NCBI RefSeq assembly: GCF_001735805.1
Contig: NZ_CP017248.1
Span: 434,001 to 498,000, forward strand
Reading direction: 5' to 3'
Origin: Streptomyces fodineus
Lineage (GTDB): Bacteria; Actinomycetota; Actinomycetes; Streptomycetales; Streptomycetaceae
DNA length: 64,000 nucleotides
How positions within the stretch are numbered: the stretch's first letter is position 1; each line of letters opens with the position of its first letter. Below, in pieces: positions 18,651 to 26,792 of the stretch. Under the pieces are notes generated by a model. That model did no database searches, was not told where the DNA came from, and saw only the letters and a list, made by a program, of their open reading frames with translations. Made by a program: the position numbers and the translations under genes.

Positions 18651-19154
18651 ATGACCGCGCACACCCAGGAAACCAGCATCCAGGAGTTCGAGCGCGCCTG
18701 GATGGAAAAGGCGATCACGCTTGCCACGAACAGCGTGACCAACGGCGGCGGCCCGTTCGGCGCACTGGTCGCCAAGGACGGCGAGGTCGTCGCGACCGGG
18801 CACAACCAGGTCACCTCGACCCTGGACCCGGTGGCACACGCCGAGGTCAGCGCGATGCGCGCCGCCTGCAGGGAACTGAACACCTTCTCGCTCGAGGGCT
18901 GCGTCCTGATCACTTCCTGTGAGCCGTGCCCGATGTGCCTCGCCGCCGCGCTGTGGGCGCGCGTCGACCGGCTCGTCTACTCCGCCGACCGGCACGACGC
19001 GGCGGTGGCCGGCTTCGACGACCGCAATTTCTACGACCTGTTCGAGAAGAAGCCCCAGTCGATGTGGCCGATGTCGGTCGAGCACCTGGACCTGCCGAAC
19101 CGTACGGCGCCGTTCGACGCGTGGCTGGCCAAAGCCGACCGCATCGCCTACTGA
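18651..19154 (+). CDS. Zinc-dependent nucleobase deaminase (guanine deaminase-like)
   Basis: A 168-aa CDA-fold enzyme, start preceded by AAGGAG. Zinc site: 'HAEVSAMR' (His63, catalytic Glu65) and 'SCEPCPMC' (Cys90, Cys93). The length and the extended C-terminus ('FYDLFEKKPQSMWPMSVEHL') resemble GuaD-type guanine deaminases rather than the shorter cytidine deaminases. It would remove an amino group from a purine or related heterocycle. Located 95 bases after the carbamoyltransferase gene and directly before the SRPBCC gene, so it belongs to the putative cluster. The exact substrate is open. Confidence 0.85.
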   Translation: MTAHTQETSIQEFERAWMEKAITLATNSVTNGGGPFGALVAKDGEVVATGHNQVTSTLDPVAHAEVSAMRAACRELNTFSLEGCVLITSCEPCPMCLAAALWARVDRLVYSADRHDAAVAGFDDRNFYDLFEKKPQSMWPMSVEHLDLPNRTAPFDAWLAKADRIAY

Positions 19155-19166
19155 CAGGGAGTTCCC

Positions 19167-19636
19167 GTGACGATCACGCGGAAGCACACGATGCACCACT
19201 CGACGATCGTCGACGCCGCTCCGGACACCGTCTGGGCGAGGTCCGCGACCCCATGAAGCTGGTGCAGATCGTGTCCGGGCCTGCGGTGAAGGACGTGAGC
19301 TGGGCGGAAGGCGGTGCGCTCGAACGGGTGCCGGCACGCTACGACTTCACGCTGGTGTTCAACGAAGGCCTCGTCCAGCAGGAGGTCGCCGGCCGCAACG
19401 AAGTGGAGCGGTCCTCCACCTACCGGGCCATCGCGCCGACATCAGGTGTCACCAGCTACGTCGCCACCCTTCGCGTCCGGCCGATCACCAACGATCCGGA
19501 CCGCAGCTACTTCGAGTGGTCACGAGAGCTGACGATCGCCGACGACGCGGACCCCGACGTCGTCAAGGGGATCATCGCCATGATGAAGAACCAGACGGAC
19601 TCCGTCCGGGACCATTTTGCACCGCCGGAGAAATAG
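19167..19636 (+). pseudogene. SRPBCC (START-like) protein, frameshifted
   Basis: A GTG at 19167, 12 bases after the deaminase stop with AGGGAG upstream, begins 'VTITRKHTMHHSTIVDAAPD' and 'TVWA'. The frame then shifts: after loss of one G near 19237 the continuation 'EVRDPMKLVQIVSGPA' is in the next frame and runs to 19636. The joined product of about 156 aa is a standard SRPBCC/polyketide-cyclase-like fold, with 'DFTLVFNEGL' and 'RSYFEWSREL' as central strands. Such proteins bind hydrophobic ligands and some catalyse cyclisation or ammonia/water elimination. As part of the operon it might act on a pathway intermediate. The single-base loss may be a sequencing error. Confidence 0.7.
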
Positions 19637-19643
19637 CCGGCTG

Positions 19644-20375
19644 GTGGACGACGCGATGGACGCGGGCCTCGGGGGGCGCAAGTGGGAGCGGTCGGGGGTC
19701 GAGCCGGCGGTCGAGGCGGCTGCTCCGGCCGCCCCCGGCTGGCCGACCGAGGGTACACCGACGACGCTCGTACTCCTGCGGCATGGTGAAACACCACTGA
19801 CACCGCACAAGCGGTTCTCCGGCAGCGGCGGTTCGGATCCGTCGCTGTCGGAGGCCGGGCGGCGGCAGGCCGAGGCAACCGCGGGGCTGCTGGACGTCCG
19901 CGGCGGTGTGCAGGCGATCGTCGCCTCTCCGCTGCGGCGCTGCCGGGAGACGGCGCAGGCGGTTGCCGCGCGGCTGGGCCTGGACGTGCGCGTCGAGGAC
20001 AACCTGCGGGAGGCGGACTTCGGTTCCTGGGAGGGGCTGACCTTCGCGGAGGTGCGCGAGCGGTATCCGGATGACCTGACGGCGTGGCTGACGTCCCCGG
20101 CGGCGGCGCCCTCGGGCGGCGGCGAGCCGTTCGAGGCGGTGGCGCGGCGGGTGGCGGCGGCGCGGGATGTGCTGCTCGCGCGGCACACGGGGGAAACGGT
20201 GCTGGTCGTCTCGCACGTCGGTCCGCTGAGGACGCTGGTGCGGTTGGCGCTGGGTGCGCCGGCGCAGTCCCTGTTCCGGATGGAACCGGCGACTGCGTCG
20301 CTGTCGGCGGTGGCGTACTACGCCGACGGGAACGCGTCGCTGCGGCTGCTCAATGACACGGGGCACCTTCGGTAG
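19644..20375 (+). CDS. Histidine phosphatase; RNase H-less relative of bifunctional RNase H/CobC
   Basis: About 243 aa from GTG 19644 (ATG 19656 possible). The phosphatase domain is complete: 'LLRHGETPLTPHKRFSGSGG' (phosphohistidine RHG), 'ASPLRRCRETA', 'READFGSWEGLTF' and 'VVSHVGPLRTLV'. The N-terminal 'VDDAMDAGLGGRKW' is the linker normally found between the RNase H and acid phosphatase domains of the actinobacterial bifunctional enzyme. The RNase H half is absent because the SRPBCC gene ends eight bases earlier. It is thus a truncated paralogue, now at the end of the cluster. The role may be dephosphorylation of a pathway intermediate or it may be a passenger. Confidence 0.8.
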   Translation: MDDAMDAGLGGRKWERSGVEPAVEAAAPAAPGWPTEGTPTTLVLLRHGETPLTPHKRFSGSGGSDPSLSEAGRRQAEATAGLLDVRGGVQAIVASPLRRCRETAQAVAARLGLDVRVEDNLREADFGSWEGLTFAEVRERYPDDLTAWLTSPAAAPSGGGEPFEAVARRVAAARDVLLARHTGETVLVVSHVGPLRTLVRLALGAPAQSLFRMEPATASLSAVAYYADGNASLRLLNDTGHLR

Positions 20376-20541
20376 GCGGAGCCTCTCGCGGGGTTCGCGG
20401 CCTACGGCTTCCGGGCTCCGCGCGGGGCATCCTGCGCTCCGCGCGGAGTCCTCGACCGCCGCACCGGCCGTCCCGGAGGGTCGCCCGCCGACTCCCCCGC
20501 CGGGACGGCTCGTCACGGTCCTCCAGTGCCGGTGGCGGCGC

Positions 20542-21790
20542 TCACCGGCCCGCGGACGTCAGGAGGCGGCGGATCTTGTCGAGCATCGGCGGCGCGATGA
20601 AGTCGGTCCGCGTGCACAGTTCCGTGAGTTCCTTCACCACGCGTTGCTCGTCACCCGGGTCCACGGTGAACGTGAGGATGCCGCCGTGGTTGTGGCCGTC
20701 GATGATCAGGTCGTGGCAGGTCACGAGGTCGATACGGGCACGGAGTTCGGCGAGCAGCCCGGGCGTGGGGTTCGCGGTGAGGCACTCGATCGCGTATCGC
20801 TCGGCCGGAGCACTGGTCCGGGTCGGCCAGGTGCCGCTCAGGATGTCGAGGAGGGCGACGAAGGTGTTGAGTCCGCCGGCGGCGATGGACAGGGTGGTTG
20901 CTCCGCCGATCCGGGGGTTGATCTCCAGGACGTGGTAGACGCCGTCGGCGTGGACCATGTCGACGTTGACCGACCCTTCGACTCCGAGTTCCGTGCACAG
21001 GTCCACCAGGCGCTGTGCCGTGGGCCGGAAGTCGTCGTCCCGGGCCGGGGCGGCGTAACGCAGGTCTTCGAACGTGAACGCCGGAGGGCCTCCCGCGGTG
21101 CCGGTCCGGATGAGTGGCATGACGGTGTAGTGGCCTGCGGCGCCGACGATGTCGACCGAGCAGAGCCCGCCGACGCACTTCTCCAGGACCGTGTGCGCGG
21201 CAGGCCGGGCGGCCAGGTAGCGGTCGAGGCGGGCGGGATCGGGGATGAAGGCGATGCCCATGCTGGTGGAGTCCCACAACGGCTTCGCCATGAGGGGATA
21301 TCCGATGTCCTGGGCGGCGAGGCGTACGGCGTCCGGGTAGGCCGGGACGGGCAGCGCCCGGTAGTTGAGGAGATCGCTGTCGACCAGGACGGCGGGCGGG
21401 GTGGTGAGACCGTGCGCGGCCAGGACCCGCTTGGTCTCCCACTTGTCGCACAGGACGCGCGTGGCCGCGAGGGGTGTCATGACGGTGCGGATGCCGAGGG
21501 CTTCGAGCTTGGTCTTCACCACGGCATCGCGCAGGGCGTTTGTCGTCCGGCAGGGAGATCGCCACGGCGGCATCGGCTCCCCAGGCGCGCACGCGCTCGA
21601 CGAACTCGTCCGGTGTCGCGGCGGGGTCGAGCCGCTCGCTCGTACCCGGGAACAGATCCGGGCCGCACTCGCCATGGGTGTGGAAGAGGCGGGCCTCGGC
21701 GCCCAGCCCGGCAAGGGCGGGGGCGATGCCGTGGATGTACGGGCCGGCCCGCCGGATGTCGGCCGACCGGAGGAAGGCGATGCGCTGCAT
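20542..21790 (-). pseudogene. ATP-grasp ligase A, frameshifted
   Basis: The start at 21790 gives 'MQRIAFLRSADIRRAGPYIH' and runs to 'AVAISLPDD'. The next frame then supplies 'NALRDAVVKTKLEALGIRTV' to the stop at 20542. One A too many in the AAA (TTT at 21539-21541 on the plus strand) explains it. The ATP-grasp signatures are 'ATRVLCDKWETKRVLAAHGL', 'YPLMAKPLWDSTSMGIAF', 'HTVLEKCVGGLCSVDIVG' and the metal-binding 'YHVLEINPRIGGATTLS'. Such enzymes form amide bonds through an acyl phosphate. The gene begins one base after the stop of ligase B, so the two are coupled. Confidence 0.75.
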
Positions 21791-21791
21791 G

Positions 21792-23024
21792 TCAGCTCAC
21801 CTCTACGCGGGTGTGGGCGAGTGCGCGGGCGGCGTCGGCGTTGACCTGCGCGGACGTGGGTGCGGTGAAGACCAGGTGACCGACGCGGGCCGAGTTGCCG
21901 TGGGCCGTGCCGACGGCGGCCCCTGGCTGGGTGGTGATGTTCTGGTCGACCAGGCCGTCGTGGCGGCCGAGGATGGTCACCCCGTGGAAGGTGCCGGCGC
22001 GGGGCGGCGTGAGGAACCGGATCGCGCACGCCCCTTCCCTCGGCGCGGGCACGTCCGGCTTCTCGTCGAGGACGGCCTGGAGGTAGGCGCGGGCCTCGTC
22101 GATGCCGGAGGCGCGGCGTACGACGTCCACGAGGTGGTCTCCCGGCAGGCGGGCGCCGACCTCGATGACGACGGGGCCCGCGTCGGGCGAGATCTTGAGT
22201 TGGGTGTGGGCGACGCCGTTGCGGATGCCGAGGGCCCGCAGGGCCCGTTCGGTGGCCGTCCGCAGGCCGTGAAGGCCGGCGGGTGGCAGAGCCGCGGGGC
22301 AGGTGTGACCGGCCGCCGCCCGGTAGGTACCGCCGGTGGTGTGCTTCTCGACCATCGGCAGGTGGAAGTACTCGTCACGCCAGACCACGGTGTCCAGGCT
22401 GAACTCGGGTCCGGGGACGTACTCCTGGACGATGACACGCTGATCCATGGGCAGGCCGTGCGGGGCGGCGATCGGCCGGGACTGCGCATGCCGTACGGCC
22501 GTGTCGAGCTGTTCGGGACTGCCGACCACACTCACACCACAGGAACCGCCCTGCTCGGCCGGTTTGACGACGACCGGGAACCCGATGCCCGCGCGGCCGA
22601 GGGCACGTGCCGCCTGCCCGGCCGTGTGCACGCTGATCGTTCTCGGCGCGGGCACCTGGCCCGCGACGAAGACCTCGGCCATCTGCGCCCTGTTCCGGCA
22701 CGCCCGGGCGCGCCGGGGGTCATTGCCGGGCAGCCCCAGGCGCTCGGCCAGGAGGGCGACCAGCGGGCTGAAGAACTCCCGGCAACCGGCCACCGCGTCG
22801 ACCTCCGTCGCCTCGGCGAACGCGGCCAGTTCCGCGAGCGCCCGGTCGGAGTCGGTGAGGTCGGTGAACACCGCGCCGTGGATCTTGTCGCGCAGCTCGG
22901 CGGGGTAGCTCTCGTACACGTCCTCGTGCGTGGCGACGAAGACGTGCGCGCCGAGTGCCCGGGCCGCATCCAGCACATAGGGGCCGGAGTTTGCGAATGC
23001 TTCGATCAGCAGGATCTTCTTCAC
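21792..23024 (-). CDS. ATP-grasp ligase B (carboxylate-amine ligase)
   Basis: A 410-aa intact enzyme. N-terminal preATP-grasp fold 'MKKILLIEAFANSGPYVLDA', central 'GFPVVVKPAEQGGSCGVSVV' with the ATP-binding lysine and glycine-rich loop, 'RVIVQEYVPGPEFSLDTVVW' and metal site 'GPVVIEVGARLPGDHLVDVV'. The last segment has EVGAR in place of the common EINPR, as in L-amino-acid ligases of the BacD/RizA type. It likely activates an amino acid carboxylate and couples it to an amine. It is first in the minus-strand pair and converges with the carbamoyltransferase operon. Leader region 23025-23187 contains its promoter. Confidence 0.88.
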   Translation of the reverse strand: MKKILLIEAFANSGPYVLDAARALGAHVFVATHEDVYESYPAELRDKIHGAVFTDLTDSDRALAELAAFAEATEVDAVAGCREFFSPLVALLAERLGLPGNDPRRARACRNRAQMAEVFVAGQVPAPRTISVHTAGQAARALGRAGIGFPVVVKPAEQGGSCGVSVVGSPEQLDTAVRHAQSRPIAAPHGLPMDQRVIVQEYVPGPEFSLDTVVWRDEYFHLPMVEKHTTGGTYRAAAGHTCPAALPPAGLHGLRTATERALRALGIRNGVAHTQLKISPDAGPVVIEVGARLPGDHLVDVVRRASGIDEARAYLQAVLDEKPDVPAPREGACAIRFLTPPRAGTFHGVTILGRHDGLVDQNITTQPGAAVGTAHGNSARVGHLVFTAPTSAQVNADAARALAHTRVEVS

Positions 23025-23187
23025 ACCGCACAGTAGACCGCACGCGACGGGGCCCGCGCCACGAACATAACACCCAGAGCGTGGTGTTGATTTCTCCGCC
23101 TCGGTTGTAGCAAGCTCCAGCCGCCGGTCAAGTCCCGTACTCCAGGACTACAACTTTGCTATAGCAATCTTTCCGGTCGAGGTCGGG

Positions 23188-23934
23188 TCAGACCACGGCG
23201 TCGCCGAACATGAAAGCGGCCACGGCCAGCAGCGCCAGGGCGAAGGCGCGTTGCAAGGTCTTCGGCTGCGCCTTGGCGGCCAGGCGCCTGCCGTCCCACG
23301 CTCCCAGCACCGCGGCGCCGGCGAAGGGGCCGACGACCCCCCAGTCGAGCCGGTCCGCCGTGCCGCCGCGCAGTGCGAGCGCCGCGAGCGAGTTGACGGT
23401 GATGACCAGCAGGCTCGTACCGACGGCCTCGCGCATGCGGACTCCGAGTACGGCCACGAGAGCGGGTACCGCGAGGAAGCCGCCGCCGACTCCGAGGACA
23501 CCGGTTACGGCGCCGAGTCCCGCGCCGGCCGCCGCCGCGTGTCCGGGCCTGATCCTTCGGGTGTCCGAGTCCTCCGGGCCGGGTCGCAGCATGCGTACCG
23601 CCGCGACGGCGGCGACCATCGCGAAGGCCGCCTGCAGGGCGCCCGCAGGCAGCTGGGCGGCGAGGGCGGAACCCAGCATCGCCGGGCCGATGCCCGCCGC
23701 GGCGAAGAGCAGTCCCGCACCCCAGCGGACATGTCCGTCACGGGCGTGCGCGCTCAGGGCGGTTGCCGAGGTGAGGGCCACGATCACCAGCCCGGCGGTG
23801 GTGGCCGACACGGGGGTGAAGCCGAGCAGGTAGATCAGGGCGGGCACGGCCAGGACACTGCCACCGCCGCCGAGCCCGCCGAGGGCCAGCCCGATCAGCG
23901 CGCCGGCCGCGAGGGCGAGGACCAGGGAGCTCAC
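23188..23934 (-). CDS. TauE/SafE-type sulfite/sulfonate exporter
   Basis: A 248-aa membrane protein with about eight helices and the twin repeated motif of the family, 'ALGGLGGGGSVLAVPALIYL' and 'TGVLGVGGGFLAVPALVAVL'. The GTG start at 23934 overlaps the rhodanese stop by GTGA, showing translational coupling. The family moves sulfur oxyanions out of the cell. As the last gene of the operon it would export sulfite produced by the persulfide dioxygenase. Confidence 0.88.
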   Translation of the reverse strand: MSSLVLALAAGALIGLALGGLGGGGSVLAVPALIYLLGFTPVSATTAGLVIVALTSATALSAHARDGHVRWGAGLLFAAAGIGPAMLGSALAAQLPAGALQAAFAMVAAVAAVRMLRPGPEDSDTRRIRPGHAAAAGAGLGAVTGVLGVGGGFLAVPALVAVLGVRMREAVGTSLLVITVNSLAALALRGGTADRLDWGVVGPFAGAAVLGAWDGRRLAAKAQPKTLQRAFALALLAVAAFMFGDAVV

Positions 23935-24320
23935 GCGACCGTACCGTGCAGGCCCCGCGCGTCCACCACCGGCAGCCCGGCCTGCGCCCACGCGCGCATT
24001 CCCCCGATCACGTCCACGGCCTCGGCGCCGCCCGCTGTCAGCAGTTCGGCGGCTCGCCGGGACCGGTTGCCGGAGCGGCAGATGACGACCAGCCGGCGCC
24101 CTCGGGCCTCGGTGGGCAGTGGCACGCCTGCGAGGAGTCCGGTGAGGGAATGGTGTACGGCTCCGGGTGCGTGGCCGGCGCTCCACTCGTCGAGTTCGCG
24201 GACGTCCAGCAGTACGGCCGCGTCGACGTGCACGCCGGCTTCGGACGCAAGCCCGTGCGCGGTGCGTTCAACCGCTTCCGCTACGGTGATCCGGTCTGCG
24301 CCGGAACGGAATGTCTTCAT
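23931..24320 (-). CDS. Single-domain rhodanese (sulfurtransferase)
   Basis: A 129-aa rhodanese. The active-site loop is 'VICRSGNRSRRAAELL' with the persulfide-carrying Cys81. 'LLDVRELDEWSAGHAPGAVH' is the conserved CH2A segment. The start at 24320 has GAGGCGAGGA upstream. Sulfurtransferases of this sort move sulfane sulfur between glutathione/mycothiol persulfide and acceptors. It sits between the MBL-rhodanese fusion (52 bases) and TauE (overlap). Confidence 0.9.
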   Translation of the reverse strand: MKTFRSGADRITVAEAVERTAHGLASEAGVHVDAAVLLDVRELDEWSAGHAPGAVHHSLTGLLAGVPLPTEARGRRLVVICRSGNRSRRAAELLTAGGAEAVDVIGGMRAWAQAGLPVVDARGLHGTVA

Positions 24321-24372
24321 GGGCGGTCCTCGCCTCTTGTTGCGGTGGTGGGTTGTTCCGGACTGGTAAGGC

Positions 24373-25734
24373 TCAGGCGGTACGAAGGCAGAGTCCGGTC
24401 GTGTAGGCGGCCGGGAAGGAGTCGTCCACGGCGACGACGTCACGGCCTGCCGCGTCCAGCAGCGAGGCGGCGATGGCGGCGCGCATGCCACCCGCGCAGT
24501 GCACCCACACCTCACCGGGCGGCACCTCGTCGAGGCGCCGGTGCAGGGTGTGCAGCGGGATGTGGACCGAGCCCTCGATGTATCCGGCGGCCCGCTCGCA
24601 GGCGCGCCGGACGTCCAGCGCGACCACGCCCTTGGCGGGGTGCCGCCCGGCCAGGTCTGCGAAGGTGGCGCGCGGGAAAGCGGCCAGGGCGTCGCCCTCG
24701 GCCGTCCAGGCCGACGGTTCGCCGGTGGCCGCGGCGGCCGGGCGGTCGATCCCGACGCGCACCAACTCGCGTTGGGCGTGTGCCAGTTGCTCGGCCGATT
24801 CGGCGAGCAGCGTCACGGGTTTGCCCCAGGGGATCAACCAGGCCAGGTAGGTGGCGAGTTGCCCGTCGGCCTCGAAGTTGTAGGTGCCGGTGACGTGTCC
24901 TTCGGCGAACGCGATCCGGTTGCGCAGGTCGACGACCCACTCCCCGGCGGCCAGTCGCGCCGCGATCTCGGCGGCGTCGGCGATCGCGGGCGTGGTGAGG
25001 TCGACCGGAGTGGGCCCGGCGGAGTTGGCGGGAGCCATGTGCGCGTAGTACGCGGGAACGTCGTCGAGCCCCGCCAGCATGCGGGTGACGAAGGTGTCGA
25101 CGTCCTGGGTGAGGGCCTCGTTCGAGGCCTTCTCCTTCCCGATGGTGGTCTCGTTCCCCTCGGCCCGGCCGGCAGAGCAGAAGCTGCCGAATCCGTGCGT
25201 GGGCAACACGGCGGCGCCGTCCGGCAGTTCCGTGGCGAGACGGTGTGCGGATGCGTGCTGCGCACGGGCGAGGCTTTCGGTCAGGCGCGGCTCGACCAGG
25301 TCGGGGCGGCCGACGGTACCGATCAGCAGGGAGCCTCCCGTGAACGCCGCGACGGCCGTTCCGAGCTCCTCGAGGACGTAGGCGGTGTGGTGCGGGGTGT
25401 GACCGGGCGTCGCCAGCGCCCGCAGGACGAGACCCGTGTCTATGACCGTACGGTCGCCGTCGTGCACGGGTATGCGCGCGAACGACACGCCGGCCCCGGC
25501 AGGTACGAGATAGGCGGCGCCGGTGATGCGGGCGAGGTCCAGGCCACCGGTGACGTAGTCGTTGTGGATGTGGGTCTCGACGACGTGCGAGATCCGCACG
25601 CCCCTGCGGGCCGCGGCCGCCAGCACGCGGTCGACGTCACGTGGCGGGTCGACGGCCACGGCCGTACGCTCGCCGCCTGCCAGGTAACTACGGTTGCCGA
25701 GCCCCGTGACCTCGATCGTGTCGACGAAGAACAT
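24373..25734 (-). CDS. Persulfide-dioxygenase-like MBL fold protein with two rhodanese domains
   Basis: A 453-aa fusion. The metallo-beta-lactamase domain comes first: 'ETHIHNDYVTGG' (His55, His57, Asp59) and 'GHTPHHTAY' (His112) form the iron site of ETHE1-like persulfide dioxygenases. The usual FTGD is FTGG here, as in this fusion subgroup. Two rhodanese domains follow. The first ('WVVDLRNRIAFAEGHVTGTY') lacks the catalytic cysteine; the second has 'VWVHCAGGMRAAIAASLL' with Cys. The predicted reaction is oxidation of a thiol persulfide to sulfite. The start at 25734 follows GGAGTG. It probably heads the downstream rhodanese and exporter genes; GntR gene lies 98 bases upstream. Confidence 0.85.
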   Translation of the reverse strand: MFFVDTIEVTGLGNRSYLAGGERTAVAVDPPRDVDRVLAAAARRGVRISHVVETHIHNDYVTGGLDLARITGAAYLVPAGAGVSFARIPVHDGDRTVIDTGLVLRALATPGHTPHHTAYVLEELGTAVAAFTGGSLLIGTVGRPDLVEPRLTESLARAQHASAHRLATELPDGAAVLPTHGFGSFCSAGRAEGNETTIGKEKASNEALTQDVDTFVTRMLAGLDDVPAYYAHMAPANSAGPTPVDLTTPAIADAAEIAARLAAGEWVVDLRNRIAFAEGHVTGTYNFEADGQLATYLAWLIPWGKPVTLLAESAEQLAHAQRELVRVGIDRPAAAATGEPSAWTAEGDALAAFPRATFADLAGRHPAKGVVALDVRRACERAAGYIEGSVHIPLHTLHRRLDEVPPGEVWVHCAGGMRAAIAASLLDAAGRDVVAVDDSFPAAYTTGLCLRTA

Positions 25735-25832
25735 GTCAGGCACTCCTCCAGCACCGTCGGGCCCCGTGGGTATGAGGCATGAGGGTTGGCCCTGCGGCCG
25801 ACTCGTGGACACAAGACCCGTTCCGGGCCCTC

Positions 25833-26672
25833 TCACCGCGCCGGATCGAGCCGTCGTATGCTCCGGCCCGACCGGATGAAAGGCGTTCCGGCAGGATCGA
25901 TGCGGTACCCGGCGCGGGCGTCGAACTGCGCCACGACACTGAACCGGTCGCCGCGGATGAGGGTGGTGCGCCACTCGACGGCGCGGCCGTGCGTACGGCC
26001 GACCCGTTCGATGGAGAACGCCGCCACCCCCTCGGGGAGGCCGAGCAGCCTTTGTTCGGCAGCCGTGGGAATGACCGCCTTGATACGTTCCTCTCCCCCG
26101 ACCAGACGAATGCCACAGCGGTCGGCGAGTTCGTCGTAGAGCGCCGTGTGGCTGAAGTCGACGCCGAGCAACGCCCGGGCGTCCGAAGCCAGCAGCCACA
26201 CCTTGTCGTGGGCCAGGGGTTCTCCGTCGGCCAGGCGGATCCGTTCGAGATACAGCAGCGGCGTCGACTCCTCCATGCCCAGGCGCACTGCCACGTGCGC
26301 GTCGGCACGGATGTCGAGGTTGCGGACGATGCTGCGCTGCTCGAGGCCGGCCGCCTCGACGGAGGAGAACAGGCTGTAGAGGGCGCCGACGGGCTGTTCT
26401 ATGACCGCCTCGCCCACCGGTCGCGGCCGTCGGCCTTTCGCCGCGGTGACCAGCCCCTCCTCCCTCAGCTCGCGCAGTGCCTCGCGAATGGTGTGCCGGC
26501 TCACCTCGTACCGCGCGGCCAGCTCGTTCTCTCCGGGGAAGGAGTCGCCGAACTCACCTCGCGCCAACCGGGATCTGAGGTCGTCGCGCACATGGCGCCA
26601 CAGCGGAGTCCCGCCCCGGCCTGCCCGCGACCGTGTTCCCCGGCCGGCCGAGGGGGTCGGTTCCTCGCTCAT
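25833..26672 (-). CDS. GntR-family (HutC/UTRA) regulator of the sulfur module
   Basis: About 279 aa. The start at 26672 has AAGGATGGGG upstream; an ATG at 26681 is also in frame. GntR winged helix at about residues 25-90: 'FPGENELAARYEVSRHTIRE' and 'ALRELREEGLVTAAKGRRPR'. The C-terminal UTRA ligand domain shows 'LLYLERIRLADGEPLAHDKV' and 'AEQRLLGLPEGVAAFSIERV'. UTRA domains bind small effectors, often sugars or amino acids; the effector here is unknown but may be sulfur-related. Two identical palindromes in the divergent promoter with the SQR gene are likely its operators. Confidence 0.88.
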   Translation of the reverse strand: MSEEPTPSAGRGTRSRAGRGGTPLWRHVRDDLRSRLARGEFGDSFPGENELAARYEVSRHTIREALRELREEGLVTAAKGRRPRPVGEAVIEQPVGALYSLFSSVEAAGLEQRSIVRNLDIRADAHVAVRLGMEESTPLLYLERIRLADGEPLAHDKVWLLASDARALLGVDFSHTALYDELADRCGIRLVGGEERIKAVIPTAAEQRLLGLPEGVAAFSIERVGRTHGRAVEWRTTLIRGDRFSVVAQFDARAGYRIDPAGTPFIRSGRSIRRLDPAR

Positions 26673-26684
26673 GATCCCCATCCT

Positions 26685-26721
26685 TGTGTACGTACATTTG
26701 AAAGGCTAATGTACGTACATT
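26685..26721. promoter_or_regulatory. Twin GntR operators, TGTACGTACA x2
   Basis: The perfect 10-bp palindrome TGTACGTACA occurs at 26687-26696 and at 26710-26719; the second extends to AATGTACGTACATT (26708-26721). The centres are 23 bases apart, about two helical turns. They lie 15-49 bases upstream of the GntR start and 72-106 bases upstream of the SQR start. GntR-family operators commonly contain GTAC-type half sites, so joint autoregulation and control of SQR is likely. Confidence 0.75.
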
Positions 26722-26792
26722 AACGGGGCGAGTGCAAGGGGGAGCCGTACGACACGTCATGGCATGGCCCTCGCACCGGAAGGAGAACGGAT

